From: Spirometra erinaceieuropaei
Lineage: Eukaryota; Platyhelminthes; Cestoda; Diphyllobothriidea; Diphyllobothriidae
Length of the DNA: 64,000 nt
Direction: 5' to 3'
NCBI GenBank assembly: GCA_902702965.1
Contig: CACRXP010000175.1
Location: forward strand, 1,007,816-1,071,815
Positions within the stretch are counted from its first letter, which is position 1, and each line of letters starts with the position of its first letter. Shown here piece by piece: positions 58,701-64,000 of the stretch. The position numbers and the translations under genes are program-made. The notes beneath the pieces were generated by a model, which worked only from the letters and a program-made list of their open reading frames with translations, was not told the origin of the DNA and made no database searches.

Positions 58701-61700
58701 ACCGAATGTATCCTGATGCTGCTTAACTGCCTGTTGTGAAGCACACGCCAGGTTTTTTAGACTGTTTATTGGCAATTTACATGGAGATACAATCGATCTC
58801 CGTCGGGACGTTGCGCCAGCATTATAACAGATCTTCTTAAGCAATACCGTTAACAGATGTTATTAACCGGCAGTTACTATCGACAGAGAAGGAAGATCTT
58901 TATGTAGCCACTTTTACTCAATTAATAGCCATATCCCAACCTCAGGATAGAACTCAAAGTCTTTAGGTCGTCTTTGTGCTTTTACAGCGCGTATGACTTT
59001 CATCTAGCCCTGGCTAGCGTCGTTGACTTTATTAGGCACTGAGAAGGGCTTGGAAATGCTGGGTAGTATTAGCTTACTGGGAGTATATTCCCAGCAGCTC
59101 CATGACAGCAGGCTGTAAGTGAGGAGGATAACGCTCGCTGAATGTGACTTGAATCCCAGTTAATACGACAATTAAAGAGTGGCAAGTGATGAAGCCCGCT
59201 TCATGCCCCACGGAGTGGACACAGCATTGGTGACTTGCGTGTGAATTGTTTTTTTTTTAGTAAAACGGACTTGCGCAGAATCTATCACACCGTCTTCTCA
59301 CTCGCTCGCCTTGCCGGCGACCGGATATGTCTTTGCGTGCCGCACACGACCTGGTCGCACAGCTTTTACCAAGCTGCTATAAGGCGGACTCGGAGCCTAA
59401 ACAATGAGAGTGCCTAAAGGGTCATATTAAAAAGGCAATCTTTGCGACCTGCCTCTTAGACCTACAGTAGATTTGCTAACTCATAAAATGTCAACCAAAA
59501 TTTCGAAATGCGTTCTCGTTTCGAAAAGATAAATTAAGTAGTGTTGTAAAACTAACCATGATGCAGCATAAATCTATAATAATCCAGTTACCTCAGAGTG
59601 TCGGCTTTCGAAAGAACTTATTTTCGGCTGCATGCAAGATCTATACTCTGCAAAAAATGACTACTTATTTAGTATGCAATTTTCTCATTGATTTTCGATG
59701 CCCTTGAAAATTCAATTATATTTCGTGGAAAACATGCATAAAAATATTCATTCTTTTACTTATTTGGTAGAAAATCACGTCTTCTTCCAATTTCATACTC
59801 AAAAGAAGAGTATAATTCGGTTTTAAAAACTTTTCTAATTCCAGAATAATTTTGAACCCGACCTGCTGTTACACTTGCATTCAGGGTTTCAAAACTACAA
59901 GCTGTATTTTTTCCGTGTACGGAAAACCATGCATTTCTCTACGGTGTTAAGAGGAGACCATATGAGGTTCATAAAATTAAGCAGTAGATTTGAGCAATAT
60001 TGTCAACTTTACAAGCCACATTCGTAAATGCAGATACACGACGTTTCATCAACGGCCATTTAACGGTTTTAAAAAATCTCCCAATTAGAAACTTTTTTAA
60101 AACCGAATTATACTCCTCTTTTGAGTATGAAGTTGGAAGAATACGTGATTTTCTACCGAATAAGTAAAAGAATGAATATTTTTATGCATGTTTTCCACGA
60201 AATATAATTGAATTTTCAAGGGCACCGAAAATCAATGAGAAAATTGCATACTACGTAAGAAGTCATTTTCTGCAGAGTATTGAACTTGCATGCAGCCGAA
60301 AATAAGTTCTTTCGAAAGTCGACACCCTGAAGTAAATGAATCGTTGTAGATTTATGCTGCATTAAGGTTAGTTTTACATCACTACTTCCTTTATCTTTTC
60401 GAAACGAGATCGCAGTTCGAAATTTTGGTTGACATTTCATGAGTTAGCACATCTACTGTAGGAAGGATTGAGTTACGGTCGTCTGCTGGGCATCTTTAGG
60501 CCCGGATAACATACTTGCAGAAACACAGTGACAGTTGTCTTTGCGAGAAGTCGCTCTGACTACTGTCTAGCATTCTTATTTAAGAAATAGCTGGGAAAGA
60601 ACCGACGGGTTTGCATTTCGATTGTTTTTGAGTCAGAATGCTAATCAGCAGTCTTCGCTTGATTTGTTGCTCAGTGACATTCACAAAAATTCATACTAAC
60701 CCAACTGTGAAAAACTCGGCGCCTCGGTGGGATTCGAACCCACGCAGTAAGCGGAAGACTTTAGTACATAAATTACGTGAGCCTGGTAGTCATCCGGTGG
60801 ATTCTAGGGTAATTACTTAAGAAATCCTGCTTGGGCAGTCAACTTACTGTATCAGATTTGGTGGATTCCAGACGTTGCAGTAGGTTGGGCGGGTAACTTG
60901 ACCCAAATATGCTTAAACTCGCGTTGTCCGGCGGGGCCTCGTAGCTCAAGTAGTTAAAGCGTTGGCTGTACTAAAGCCTTTCCCTTACTGCGTGAGTTCG
61001 AATCCCACCGAGACGCCGAGTTTTTTACAGTTGGGTCAATATGAATTATTCAAAATCAGCCAAAAAATCTATGACATCAGAAAAATCTCTCTTCAAAGTC
61101 ACATGACAGAGCGTTTGCTGAACGAACCCGATTTTAGATATCTGTATCACAGTCTCACTGGTCGGTACCAATTATGTTTTTCGAGCATGCATTGCTCATC
61201 ACAAGGCAACTCGTAAGCAGGGACTCCCTTAGTCAAATAGGGGACCTCTTTTTCGTCCCGCACTCTAGGCTGATCAGTAGCGGAAACCCTGGCGTGGTCT
61301 TTGATCTCCCCTAGATAATTTTAAGTTCGGCAAGACATTTATGCGATCAAGAACACTACGGAGGAGTGGAAGGGTCCTTTAAAGTTGCCCCGTGCCATGA
61401 ATTGCCCCCATTTCATGCTGCTGTGCATTCACTTCATCAGGGAACGAATAAAACTGCTGGAGAAGTATGTCAATGAAATCCAAAACAGTTTTACCCGCTC
61501 CTGTGTACGTCTGGAGAGCCGTCTGGAGCGCGTCCCTGTCAACCACTGTCAAGACCACAGCCAGCCTCTCTCCATGAAAACCGTCCGAATCGGCGTGCAT
61601 TCCGCCGATGCGCAAGGTGGTGCTGCCGTCGCGACAGCCGAGGCCACCTCCACCAATCAGCACGAGGAACGTAGGCTAGCCAATGAGCTGCAGCAGACAA

Positions 61701-61993
61701 CGGACAATGTGTCAATAACACCCGATGGGCTGGTCACACGCCTCAGCCAATCAACGCTAAATTCCCCTACCCGCGGCCTCGAGCCCAGCATTCGATTGGC
61801 AACGGCGAGCACAAGTGGGCCTCTGCCGGAGACGGCTGCTTCCACGGCCGCCGCGGGTCCTGAACTCGCGGTCGCGGAGTTGCCGGTGGTTTGCGAGTCC
61901 TGTGTGGAACACATGAGTACCTACATCAAGGACCTCTGCAAGCGCGCTCTCCACAAAGCAACTTTTGTGCCCTACAAACCGCCTGCCAATTAA
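38039..61993 (+). CDS. BTB/POZ-domain protein, at least four exons (5' end not found)
   Basis: Visible coding exons are 38039-38216, 41497-41596, 53289-53544 and 61441-61993. Phases agree at each join (0, 1, 2), giving about 361 residues plus a missing N-terminus. Exons one to three encode a BTB/POZ domain (FSDMVLVV, LHCHRAILSLYSPVFKTMF, VRELLRHLYTP, LLPLIHRYQIDSL). Helices like the start of a BACK region follow (MLSLADLYGLERLKQAAIDS). BTB domains mediate dimerisation and often link substrates to cullin-3 ubiquitin ligase; that role is inferred from the family. The last 183 residues have a short charged helix, a low-complexity Ala/Thr/Ser-rich stretch and a Cys-containing conserved-looking end (VCESCVEHMSTYIKDLCKRA). 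No Kelch or MATH domain is seen here. The first visible exon begins mid-codon after a strong acceptor, so the start lies upstream. Confidence 0.85.
39719..40290 (+). repeat. dispersed repeat R2, copy 2 (uninterrupted)
   Basis: Same order of blocks as 18780-19700, without the roughly 400-bp insertion. It ends with ACATAACCTACCGTTGCC, also seen as a fragment near 13100. Confidence 0.65.
40611..40820 (+). repeat. tRNA-derived SINE, plus-strand copy
   Basis: Starts at the CATTGTATATTCCCGATCG segment, with A-box-like and B-box-like parts and the TGACGACGGCCAATAAG body. It is the first of two tandem units. Confidence 0.75.
40821..41137 (+). repeat. tRNA-derived SINE, second tandem unit
   Basis: Includes the hairpin end (GAGCTGTGCGATTGCAAGCTGGG, degraded) and CTCGAGAGAGAG, then the tRNA-like head and body. 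It is more diverged than the copies at 5.5-6.3 kb. Confidence 0.75.
41497..41596 (+). CDS. BTB gene, second visible exon
   Basis: Acceptor AACCAG ends at 41496. The 33 codons plus one base encode ETSKNQVSMPQDDPQVVRELLRHLYTPGGREMD in part; joined to the previous exon this reads ...SKFEE..., as expected inside a BTB fold. The donor is GTAAGT at 41597, phase 1. Confidence 0.85.
42370..42403 (-). ncRNA. hammerhead-ribozyme-like motif (Penelope terminus)
   Basis: On the minus strand CTGATGA is followed by a stem-loop and then GAAACGTC. Stem II here is imperfect (GGGTC against AATCC). It pairs with an inverted, more degraded copy at 42430-42463. Confidence 0.5.
42430..42463 (+). ncRNA. degraded hammerhead-like motif
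   Basis: CTGATGA, a poorly paired middle and GAAATGTT. Inverted partner of 42370-42403, about 26 bases away. Probably inactive. Confidence 0.4.
44141..44930 (+). mobile_element. Merlin-family DNA transposon, deleted copy
   Basis: 790 bp bounded by inverted repeats GGTAACAATCGGGAGATGGC..., which match for about 34 bp with one indel. The element is flanked on both sides by a perfect 8-bp duplication GAAATAGT (44133-44140 and 44931-44938). Size of the duplication and the encoded IS1595/ISXO2-type transposase identify Merlin. It landed inside the mariner transposase pseudogene; removing it and one GAAATAGT restores continuous similarity there. Confidence 0.92.
44243..44647 (+). pseudogene. Merlin (IS1595/ISXO2-like) transposase, C-terminal part
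   Basis: 134 codons open from an internal ATG. ITDELKAYNRLPSKGY carries the second catalytic Asp, followed by VNHSKN and GRNTNAIEAYWNRMKRKF with the family's third acidic position. The catalytic fold is DDE-type (DDE_Tnp_IS1595). The N-terminal half, with the zinc-binding region and first Asp, is missing; an upstream frame (near 44205-44240) seems to continue it after a frameshift. The full protein should be roughly twice as long, so this copy cannot be autonomous. Confidence 0.88.
46010..46170 (+). repeat. copy of dispersed repeat R1
   Basis: GAGTGTGATAGGCGCTGCG, CACTATAAACTAGTTCACGC and GCGGTGAGCACTGTGGCTTG follow R1 order, as near 20110-20250. Confidence 0.55.
46442..46475 (-). ncRNA. hammerhead-ribozyme-like motif (Penelope terminus)
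   Basis: Minus strand: CTGATGA, one T, stem II GGATTC/GAATCC closed by a six-base loop (all six pairs perfect), then GAAACGTC. The ACGT is self-complementary, as needed for stem III in a dimeric type I hammerhead. The extra T between the core and stem II departs from strict consensus. Confidence 0.65.
46506..46539 (+). ncRNA. hammerhead-ribozyme-like motif (Penelope terminus)
   Basis: Plus-strand mirror of 46442-46475: CTGATGA, T, GGATTC, a six-base loop GAGTGA, GAATCC, GAAACGTC. The loop differs from its partner while the stem is unchanged. Confidence 0.65.
47882..47902. repeat. (CA)n microsatellite
   Basis: Nine to ten CA units in the BTB intron. Confidence 0.9.
48290..48360 (+). repeat. 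SINE body fragment
   Basis: AATAAGCCAAAAATGGCCCTTCC and a following TCTACCTTCGTGAATAACGC-like stretch correspond to the 3' body of the plus-strand SINE at 5980-6292. The tRNA-like head is absent. Confidence 0.45.
49105..49138 (-). ncRNA. hammerhead-ribozyme-like motif, second sequence type
   Basis: Minus strand: CTGAAGA, one T, stem II GAAATC/GATTTC with a CTGCAC loop, then GAAAGCTC. The stem sequence differs from the 46.4-kb type yet pairs perfectly, and the self-complementary tetramer is AGCT instead of ACGT. Core positions agree with CUGANGA...GAAA. Confidence 0.62.
50670..50720 (+). repeat. fragment of dispersed repeat R1
   Basis: GACAGTTCAGTCGTCGATTG, then ACGATGTCCACCGTGTGCTC, matches the R1 core. 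It directly abuts a partial MITE. Confidence 0.5.
50758..51335. mobile_element. partial foldback MITE
   Basis: Begins inside the left arm (GCCGGCTTTCGAACAAACTTCC, then TGTAAAAAATGGCTACTTATG) and runs through the centre into part of the right arm. Neither terminus is present. Confidence 0.65.
52177..52200 (-). ncRNA. hammerhead-like remnant beside GIY-YIG fragment
   Basis: Minus strand CTGATGA...GAAAGCTT with only about two stem II pairs. It sits 45 bases upstream of the GIY-YIG fragment and has an inverted degraded partner at 52611-52634. Confidence 0.35.
52240..52480 (+). pseudogene. Penelope-like element, GIY-YIG endonuclease remnant
   Basis: The plus-strand frame contains FTCSCGAEYIGRTSRRLSKR. 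This matches the C-x-C-G...Y-I-G-R-T core of the GIY-YIG endonuclease domain found at the C-terminus of Penelope-like reverse transcriptases, with the conserved Arg after the YIG. Little of the rest survives and frames are broken. Hammerhead-like remnants on both sides support the assignment. Confidence 0.65.
52611..52634 (+). ncRNA. hammerhead-like remnant
   Basis: CTCATGA (core T-G changed to T-C) followed by GAAAGCTC; near-copy of 52177-52200 in the opposite orientation. Not expected to be active. Confidence 0.3.
52750..52782. repeat. (TAG)n microsatellite
   Basis: Eleven TAG units, about 500 bases upstream of the third BTB exon. Confidence 0.95.
52849..52887. repeat. (GGA)n microsatellite
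   Basis: About 12 GGA units; purine-rich on the sense strand of the BTB transcript. Confidence 0.95.
53289..53544 (+). CDS. BTB gene, third visible exon
   Basis: Acceptor TATTGTAG ends at 53288. The exon finishes the BTB domain (AERLLPLIHRYQIDSL) and continues into a BACK-like helical segment. The donor is GTATGT at 53545, phase 2, followed within ten bases by a (TCC)n tract. Codon use is GC-richer than the surroundings, which supports a real exon. Confidence 0.87.
53559..53582. repeat. (TCC)n tract next to the exon donor
   Basis: About eight CCT units starting 14 bases after the donor of the third BTB exon. Confidence 0.9.
53601..54576. mobile_element. Merlin-type non-autonomous DNA transposon
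   Basis: 976 bp with inverted ends GGTTAGATGGTAGTTGGTAG / GGCAGGATGGTAGTTGGTAG, alike over about 27 bp with a few mismatches. The 8-bp duplications GCACTACC are perfect (53593-53600 and 54577-54584). A 40-bp internal block (ACTTACGGGACCGGTGGTAA... near 53655) resembles 44190-44235 of the Merlin element, which favours Merlin over hAT. No transposase is recognisable; a 190-codon minus-strand frame (53991-54563) is unexplained. Confidence 0.78.
55053..55830. mobile_element. foldback MITE, partly decayed (in duplication unit 1)
   Basis: Left terminal arm is recognisable from CTCATTAAATGTTGGGCG. The centre and right arm run to AAAATGCATGC; the outer right terminus is missing. Confidence 0.65.
55171..56619 (+). 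repeat. tandem duplication, unit 1
   Basis: About 1.45 kb repeated directly at 56620-58013. It consists of most of a MITE followed by about 750 bp containing GGGCTCTGCTCTGGGACACC, CCTACTCCGCGTAGG and a Penelope-type terminus. Identity in the second part is very high (only scattered differences). A stretch of about 50 bases near 55815-55865 is absent from unit 2. Confidence 0.88.
56347..56380 (-). ncRNA. hammerhead-ribozyme-like motif
   Basis: Minus strand: CTGATGA, T, GGGTTC/GAATCC (one G-U pair) with GAGCAG loop, GAAACGTC. Lies in duplication unit 1. Confidence 0.62.
56620..58013 (+). repeat. tandem duplication, unit 2
   Basis: Direct copy of the preceding unit, including the MITE part (56620-57260). 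Landmarks match in order up to CACGGATTTGGCGAGA at about 58012. Confidence 0.88.
57739..57772 (-). ncRNA. hammerhead-ribozyme-like motif
   Basis: Counterpart of 56347-56380 in unit 2. The core reads CTGAAGA instead of CTGATGA, a change at the one position of the core that may be any base; the loop is GTGCAG. All fixed core bases are kept. Confidence 0.62.
58107..58140 (+). ncRNA. hammerhead-like motif, core mutated
   Basis: CCGATGA (the essential U of CUGA is C), stem GGGTTC/GAATCC and GAAACGTC. Inverted relative to 57739-57772, so the two form an arm-and-mirror arrangement like that at 46.4 kb but about 330 bp apart. Confidence 0.5.
58417..58627 (+). CDS. possible alternative exon of the BTB gene
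   Basis: A 70-codon open stretch starts after a weak acceptor (CCGATAG, 58410-58416) in the phase left by 53544 and ends at a strong donor GAG|GTGAGT in phase 0. It would join in frame only with the alternative start 61385 of the last exon. Against it: the stretch adjoins Penelope-terminus repeats and may itself be repeat-derived, and skipping it gives a clean phase match. Confidence 0.25.
59465..60458. mobile_element. foldback MITE copy C, complete
   Basis: 994 bp between TA duplications (59463-59464 and 60459-60460). It begins CAGTAGATTTGCTAACTCAT and ends ATGAGTTAGCACATCTACTG. Arms are mirror images over several hundred bases. Best-preserved termini of the family in this window. Confidence 0.88.
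60689..61046. repeat. palindromic element with tRNA-like ends (copy 2)
   Basis: Inverted ends of about 70 bp (CCAACTGTGAAAAACTCGGC and onward). The minus-strand arm reads GGGTTCGAATCCCACCGAGGC. The plus-strand arm at 60941-61018 has an A-box (TAGCTCAAGTAGTTAAAGCG) and a B-box (GAGTTCGAATCCCAC). The extra roughly 20 bases between anticodon-like and T-like arms and incomplete stems make a working tRNA unlikely. Confidence 0.75.
61441..61993 (+). CDS. BTB gene, last exon
   Basis: Acceptor ATTCACTTCATCAG ends at 61440 after a T/C-rich stretch. The single base G completes the codon split at 53544, then 183 codons and TAA. It begins ERIKLLEKYVNEIQ, an amphipathic helix. The frame is also open upstream to 61385, where AAAG could serve as a weaker acceptor; that choice would be needed if the uncertain exon at 58417-58627 is used. 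I prefer 61441. Confidence 0.82.
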
Positions 61994-62160
61994 GGTCGGC
62001 AGGGGACGGAGGTAGTACCGAGCATCTTTCATCGTGGTAGGCAAGGCAGACACTCATCCACATAACTGTCCTCTCGCCCTCCTTCATCTCACTTCTACTC
62101 ACCGAACCCCTTCTGACTCACATGGAAAAAAAATCATGCATCCATCTTGCCTTTTTCGCC

Positions 62161-62166
62161 GATAAA
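62161..62166 (+). promoter_or_regulatory. possible poly(A) signal of the BTB gene
   Basis: GATAAA, a known weaker variant, 168 bases after the stop, followed by a (CT)n/T-rich stretch near 62200. No AATAAA is nearby, so assignment is tentative. Confidence 0.3.
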
Positions 62167-62483
62167 AGAGTGATTCCTGCAAATACAAAAAGATCAGACT
62201 TTTTCTCTCTCTCTTTTTCCTGGTGTGTCTAGTTTACAAGTCGGCAAGTTTTTGGTATATGACCGGGGTTAGCTACTCCGTAACACGTAAGATGTCTAGG
62301 ACAGTAAAATGGAGGAAGGCGATGGTATGTAACTCCCCTGGGAAGCCTGTGATGAGAAACGCTTAACCGTAAGCATTTAATGAAAAGTCGAACGCAGCAT
62401 TAACCTAAAGCCAAGTCTTAAAACCTTAACTCTTTTGGCTAGACTGCAGTTGGTAGCCCGGAATGGGAAGCGGACGGCTATCT

Positions 62484-62760
62484 TAACCATGATCCCAACC
62501 TTAACCCTAACCCCAACCGTTAACCCTAACGGCAACCCTAACCCTTACCCTAGCCAAAATCGTAAACGTAACCGTAGCCCTTAGACGTAGCCGTAACTGA
62601 GAAGCCTAACCGTAATACTGGAACCTAGTCGTACGCTCAAACCCTAACCATAACCCGAAAACCTAAGCCTAAAGGCATAACCCTAGCCGGAAAATCGGCA
62701 ACAATTGACCGGTACCCAAATCCTAACCTCAAACGTAAAACGGAAGCCAAATGTGTCAGA
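62484..62760. repeat. degenerate telomere-like (CCCTAA)n tract
   Basis: About 280 bp of imperfect hexamers: TTAACCCTAACCCCAACCG, CAACCCTAACCCTTACCC, CCATAACCCGAAAACC and so on. Composition and period fit decayed TTAGGG repeats on the C-rich strand. It starts about 500 bp after the last BTB exon. Confidence 0.7.
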
Positions 62761-63001
62761 TGTAATTATAGAGTCCCACAAAATAACCCCAGTGAACAAA
62801 CCCCCAGCCACCTGTAATGCGGATCCGGGCTACCAACTGGGATCTAGCCCTCATTTTCGAACACAACTCGAAAAACTCTAACCCTGGCCTCGCCGACCAA
62901 ATTCGGGAAATCAGTATAAACAGATGTAAATTAAAAATACCGGATTTACACACATTTATGTAAGAAGGCGAATTGCATAGAAAAAGCAGAAGTACCAGGC
63001 C

Positions 63002-63035
63002 TTTATTTCGGATTTCTTACCACCTCCCATCACAG
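63002..63035 (-). ncRNA. degraded hammerhead-like motif at Penelope 3' end
   Basis: Minus strand CTGTGATGGG...AATCCGAAATAAAGGCC corresponds position by position to the motifs at 46.4 and 56.3 kb, with several core changes. It lies about 350 bp downstream of the GIY-YIG pseudogene in that element's orientation. Confidence 0.4.
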
Positions 63036-63379
63036 AGGGGAGACGACAGAGCCTGGGGGGAGGGTGGGGTTGACTGATACAGAACTGTTTCAAGTCTCTA
63101 TGGCTTATTCAGGCAATCATAACCCCGGATGGAAGCGAATATGCGAATCCCAAAGTCTTGTTGAAAAGATGATGAACACACGACCTCTGGGACAGTAGGT
63201 GTAGTAGTCTGAACCTTTGGTCTCCTACAGGAGACCACCGTCCGAGAATGTGACATCAAATGAGCAGTTTTTGTAGTCAAGCCATAAAGGGGGGGGGGAA
63301 TATGAGTGCAGGGGGTGGTATTCGCGATAAGCTGAGTCCCACGCCGTCTCACGGTGGCGTGACGGCGTGCAACCTTGGC

Positions 63380-64000
63380 CGGAAATTGGGCCTCGCCTCT
63401 TGTCCGCGGGCACCGAGCGCGTGATAGCAGGTGAGTATGTCAACGTGCCTGTTGATAGAGTTGTTGTCAGACGCCCAGGCCTCCAACAGTTCTCGCCCTG
63501 TCTTATTGTTGGCCCGCGCTACTTTCCGCGTGCTCGCGAAGTTGAATTAGTGGCCTTCCTCCAGGGTGTCAGTGGCGACCTGAGACAACGGGTCGCCTCT
63601 CCGGACCGCCCGTTTGTGCTCCGTCATTCGTGAGCTAAGTCGCCGGCCGGTCTGTCTTGTGCAGTGGCGAGGGCAATTTCAACATGGGATGTAATAGACG
63701 ACACCCGATTGTTCTCTCACGTCTAGGCGATCCTTCACCTGCATGATTGTGTTGCGCATGGCCGCTGTCGGACGGTGAGCGATACCCACGCCGAGCTCTC
63801 CAGCGATACGTTCCATCGCTTCGGACACGTTCTTTATGTATGGTAGTGGGTGCCAGAGTGTTGGCGGCTCTCCTCCGTTCGTTCGCCGTGGGCGCGTGCG
63901 GAGGCAGAGGCTGACGAAACTGTTCGGGTATCCATTCCTTGCCAGTTGGTCCCGAAGATTCCGAAGTTCTCGTACTTGTCCCTCTGGCTCACTGCAGTTC
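63380..64000 (-). pseudogene. Penelope-like element: RT C-terminus and GIY-YIG endonuclease
   Basis: Minus strand, entering from beyond the right edge. LRELRNLRDQLARNGYP, LPYIKNVSEAMERIA, GVGIAHRPTAAMRNTIMQ and DRLDVREQSGVVYYIPC lead into the GIY-YIG domain. That continues as QTGRRLSSRMTEHKRAVRRGD, SQVATDTLEEGH and GRELLEAWASDNNSINRH. This order is that of Penelope-like retroelements abundant in flatworms. Two in-frame stops (TGA within the CxC/YVG region and TAA after EEGH) show it is dead. The actual GxYxG core is garbled at the first stop. Confidence 0.85.

Larger units (their letters stand above)
53545..61440 (+). other. BTB gene intron (7.9 kb), transposon-rich
   Basis: Contains a (TCC)n tract, a Merlin-type element, a tandem duplication with MITE parts and hammerhead-like motifs, one complete MITE and a tRNA-like palindrome. 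About 58650-59460 and 60465-60685 show nothing recognisable. Confidence 0.75.

Noticed and set aside
60941..61018. Functional tRNA gene
   Set aside because: A- and B-boxes are present, but stems are incomplete, there are about 20 extra bases before the T arm, and the same module recurs as an inverted repeat end.
61379..62053. Minus-strand open frames opposite the last BTB exon
   Set aside because: They mirror the GC-rich coding exon on the plus strand; no domain.

Overview
This is eukaryotic DNA, almost certainly from a parasitic flatworm. Two spliced, intron-rich genes sit in a sea of decayed transposable elements. The repeats fit Platyhelminthes: CR1-like LINEs, Penelope-like elements with GIY-YIG endonuclease remnants, a Ty3/gypsy gag of the flatworm type, mariner and Merlin DNA transposons, and tRNA-derived SINEs. 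The dense SINE/foldback load makes a diphyllobothriidean tapeworm my best guess, but that last step is inference. A 106-base assembly gap lies at 21518-21623.

Genes. (1) A TMEM45 (DUF716) family membrane protein lies on the plus strand at 2676-8330 in three exons. Phases match, and the product is 308 residues. A poly(A) signal follows at 8474. (2) A BTB/POZ-domain protein gene lies on the plus strand at 38039-61993. Four coding exons are visible and their phases match; the first coding exon(s) with the start codon were not found. Its introns of 3.3, 11.7 and 7.9 kb are filled with transposons. Nothing else in the window can be defended as a host gene.

Layout. 1-2.7 kb: AT-rich, no recognisable content. 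2.7-8.5 kb: TMEM45; its second intron carries a SINE cluster arranged as tandem plus inverted copies. 8.5-17 kb: intergenic, with a decayed foldback element, a CA microsatellite and a gypsy gag pseudogene. 17-28 kb: foldback Tc1/mariner-type MITEs, a SINE, copies of an unnamed dispersed repeat, and a tandem duplication whose second unit was split by a MITE. 28.8-32.6 kb: two decayed CR1-like LINE 3' ends in opposite orientation. 32.6-38 kb: mostly featureless, with one tRNA-like palindromic element at 36.5 kb. 38-62 kb: the BTB gene. Its introns hold SINEs, hammerhead-ribozyme-like Penelope termini, a mariner pseudogene broken by a Merlin transposon, a second Merlin-type element, MITEs and a tandem duplication. 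62-64 kb: a degenerate telomere-like tract and a Penelope-like RT/GIY-YIG pseudogene running off the right edge.

The most interesting signals are a set of hammerhead-ribozyme-like motifs, some as inverted pairs, with covarying stem II; the Merlin-in-mariner nesting with a perfect 8-bp target duplication; a foldback MITE with a paralogous empty site; and palindromic elements whose two ends are tRNA-like modules.
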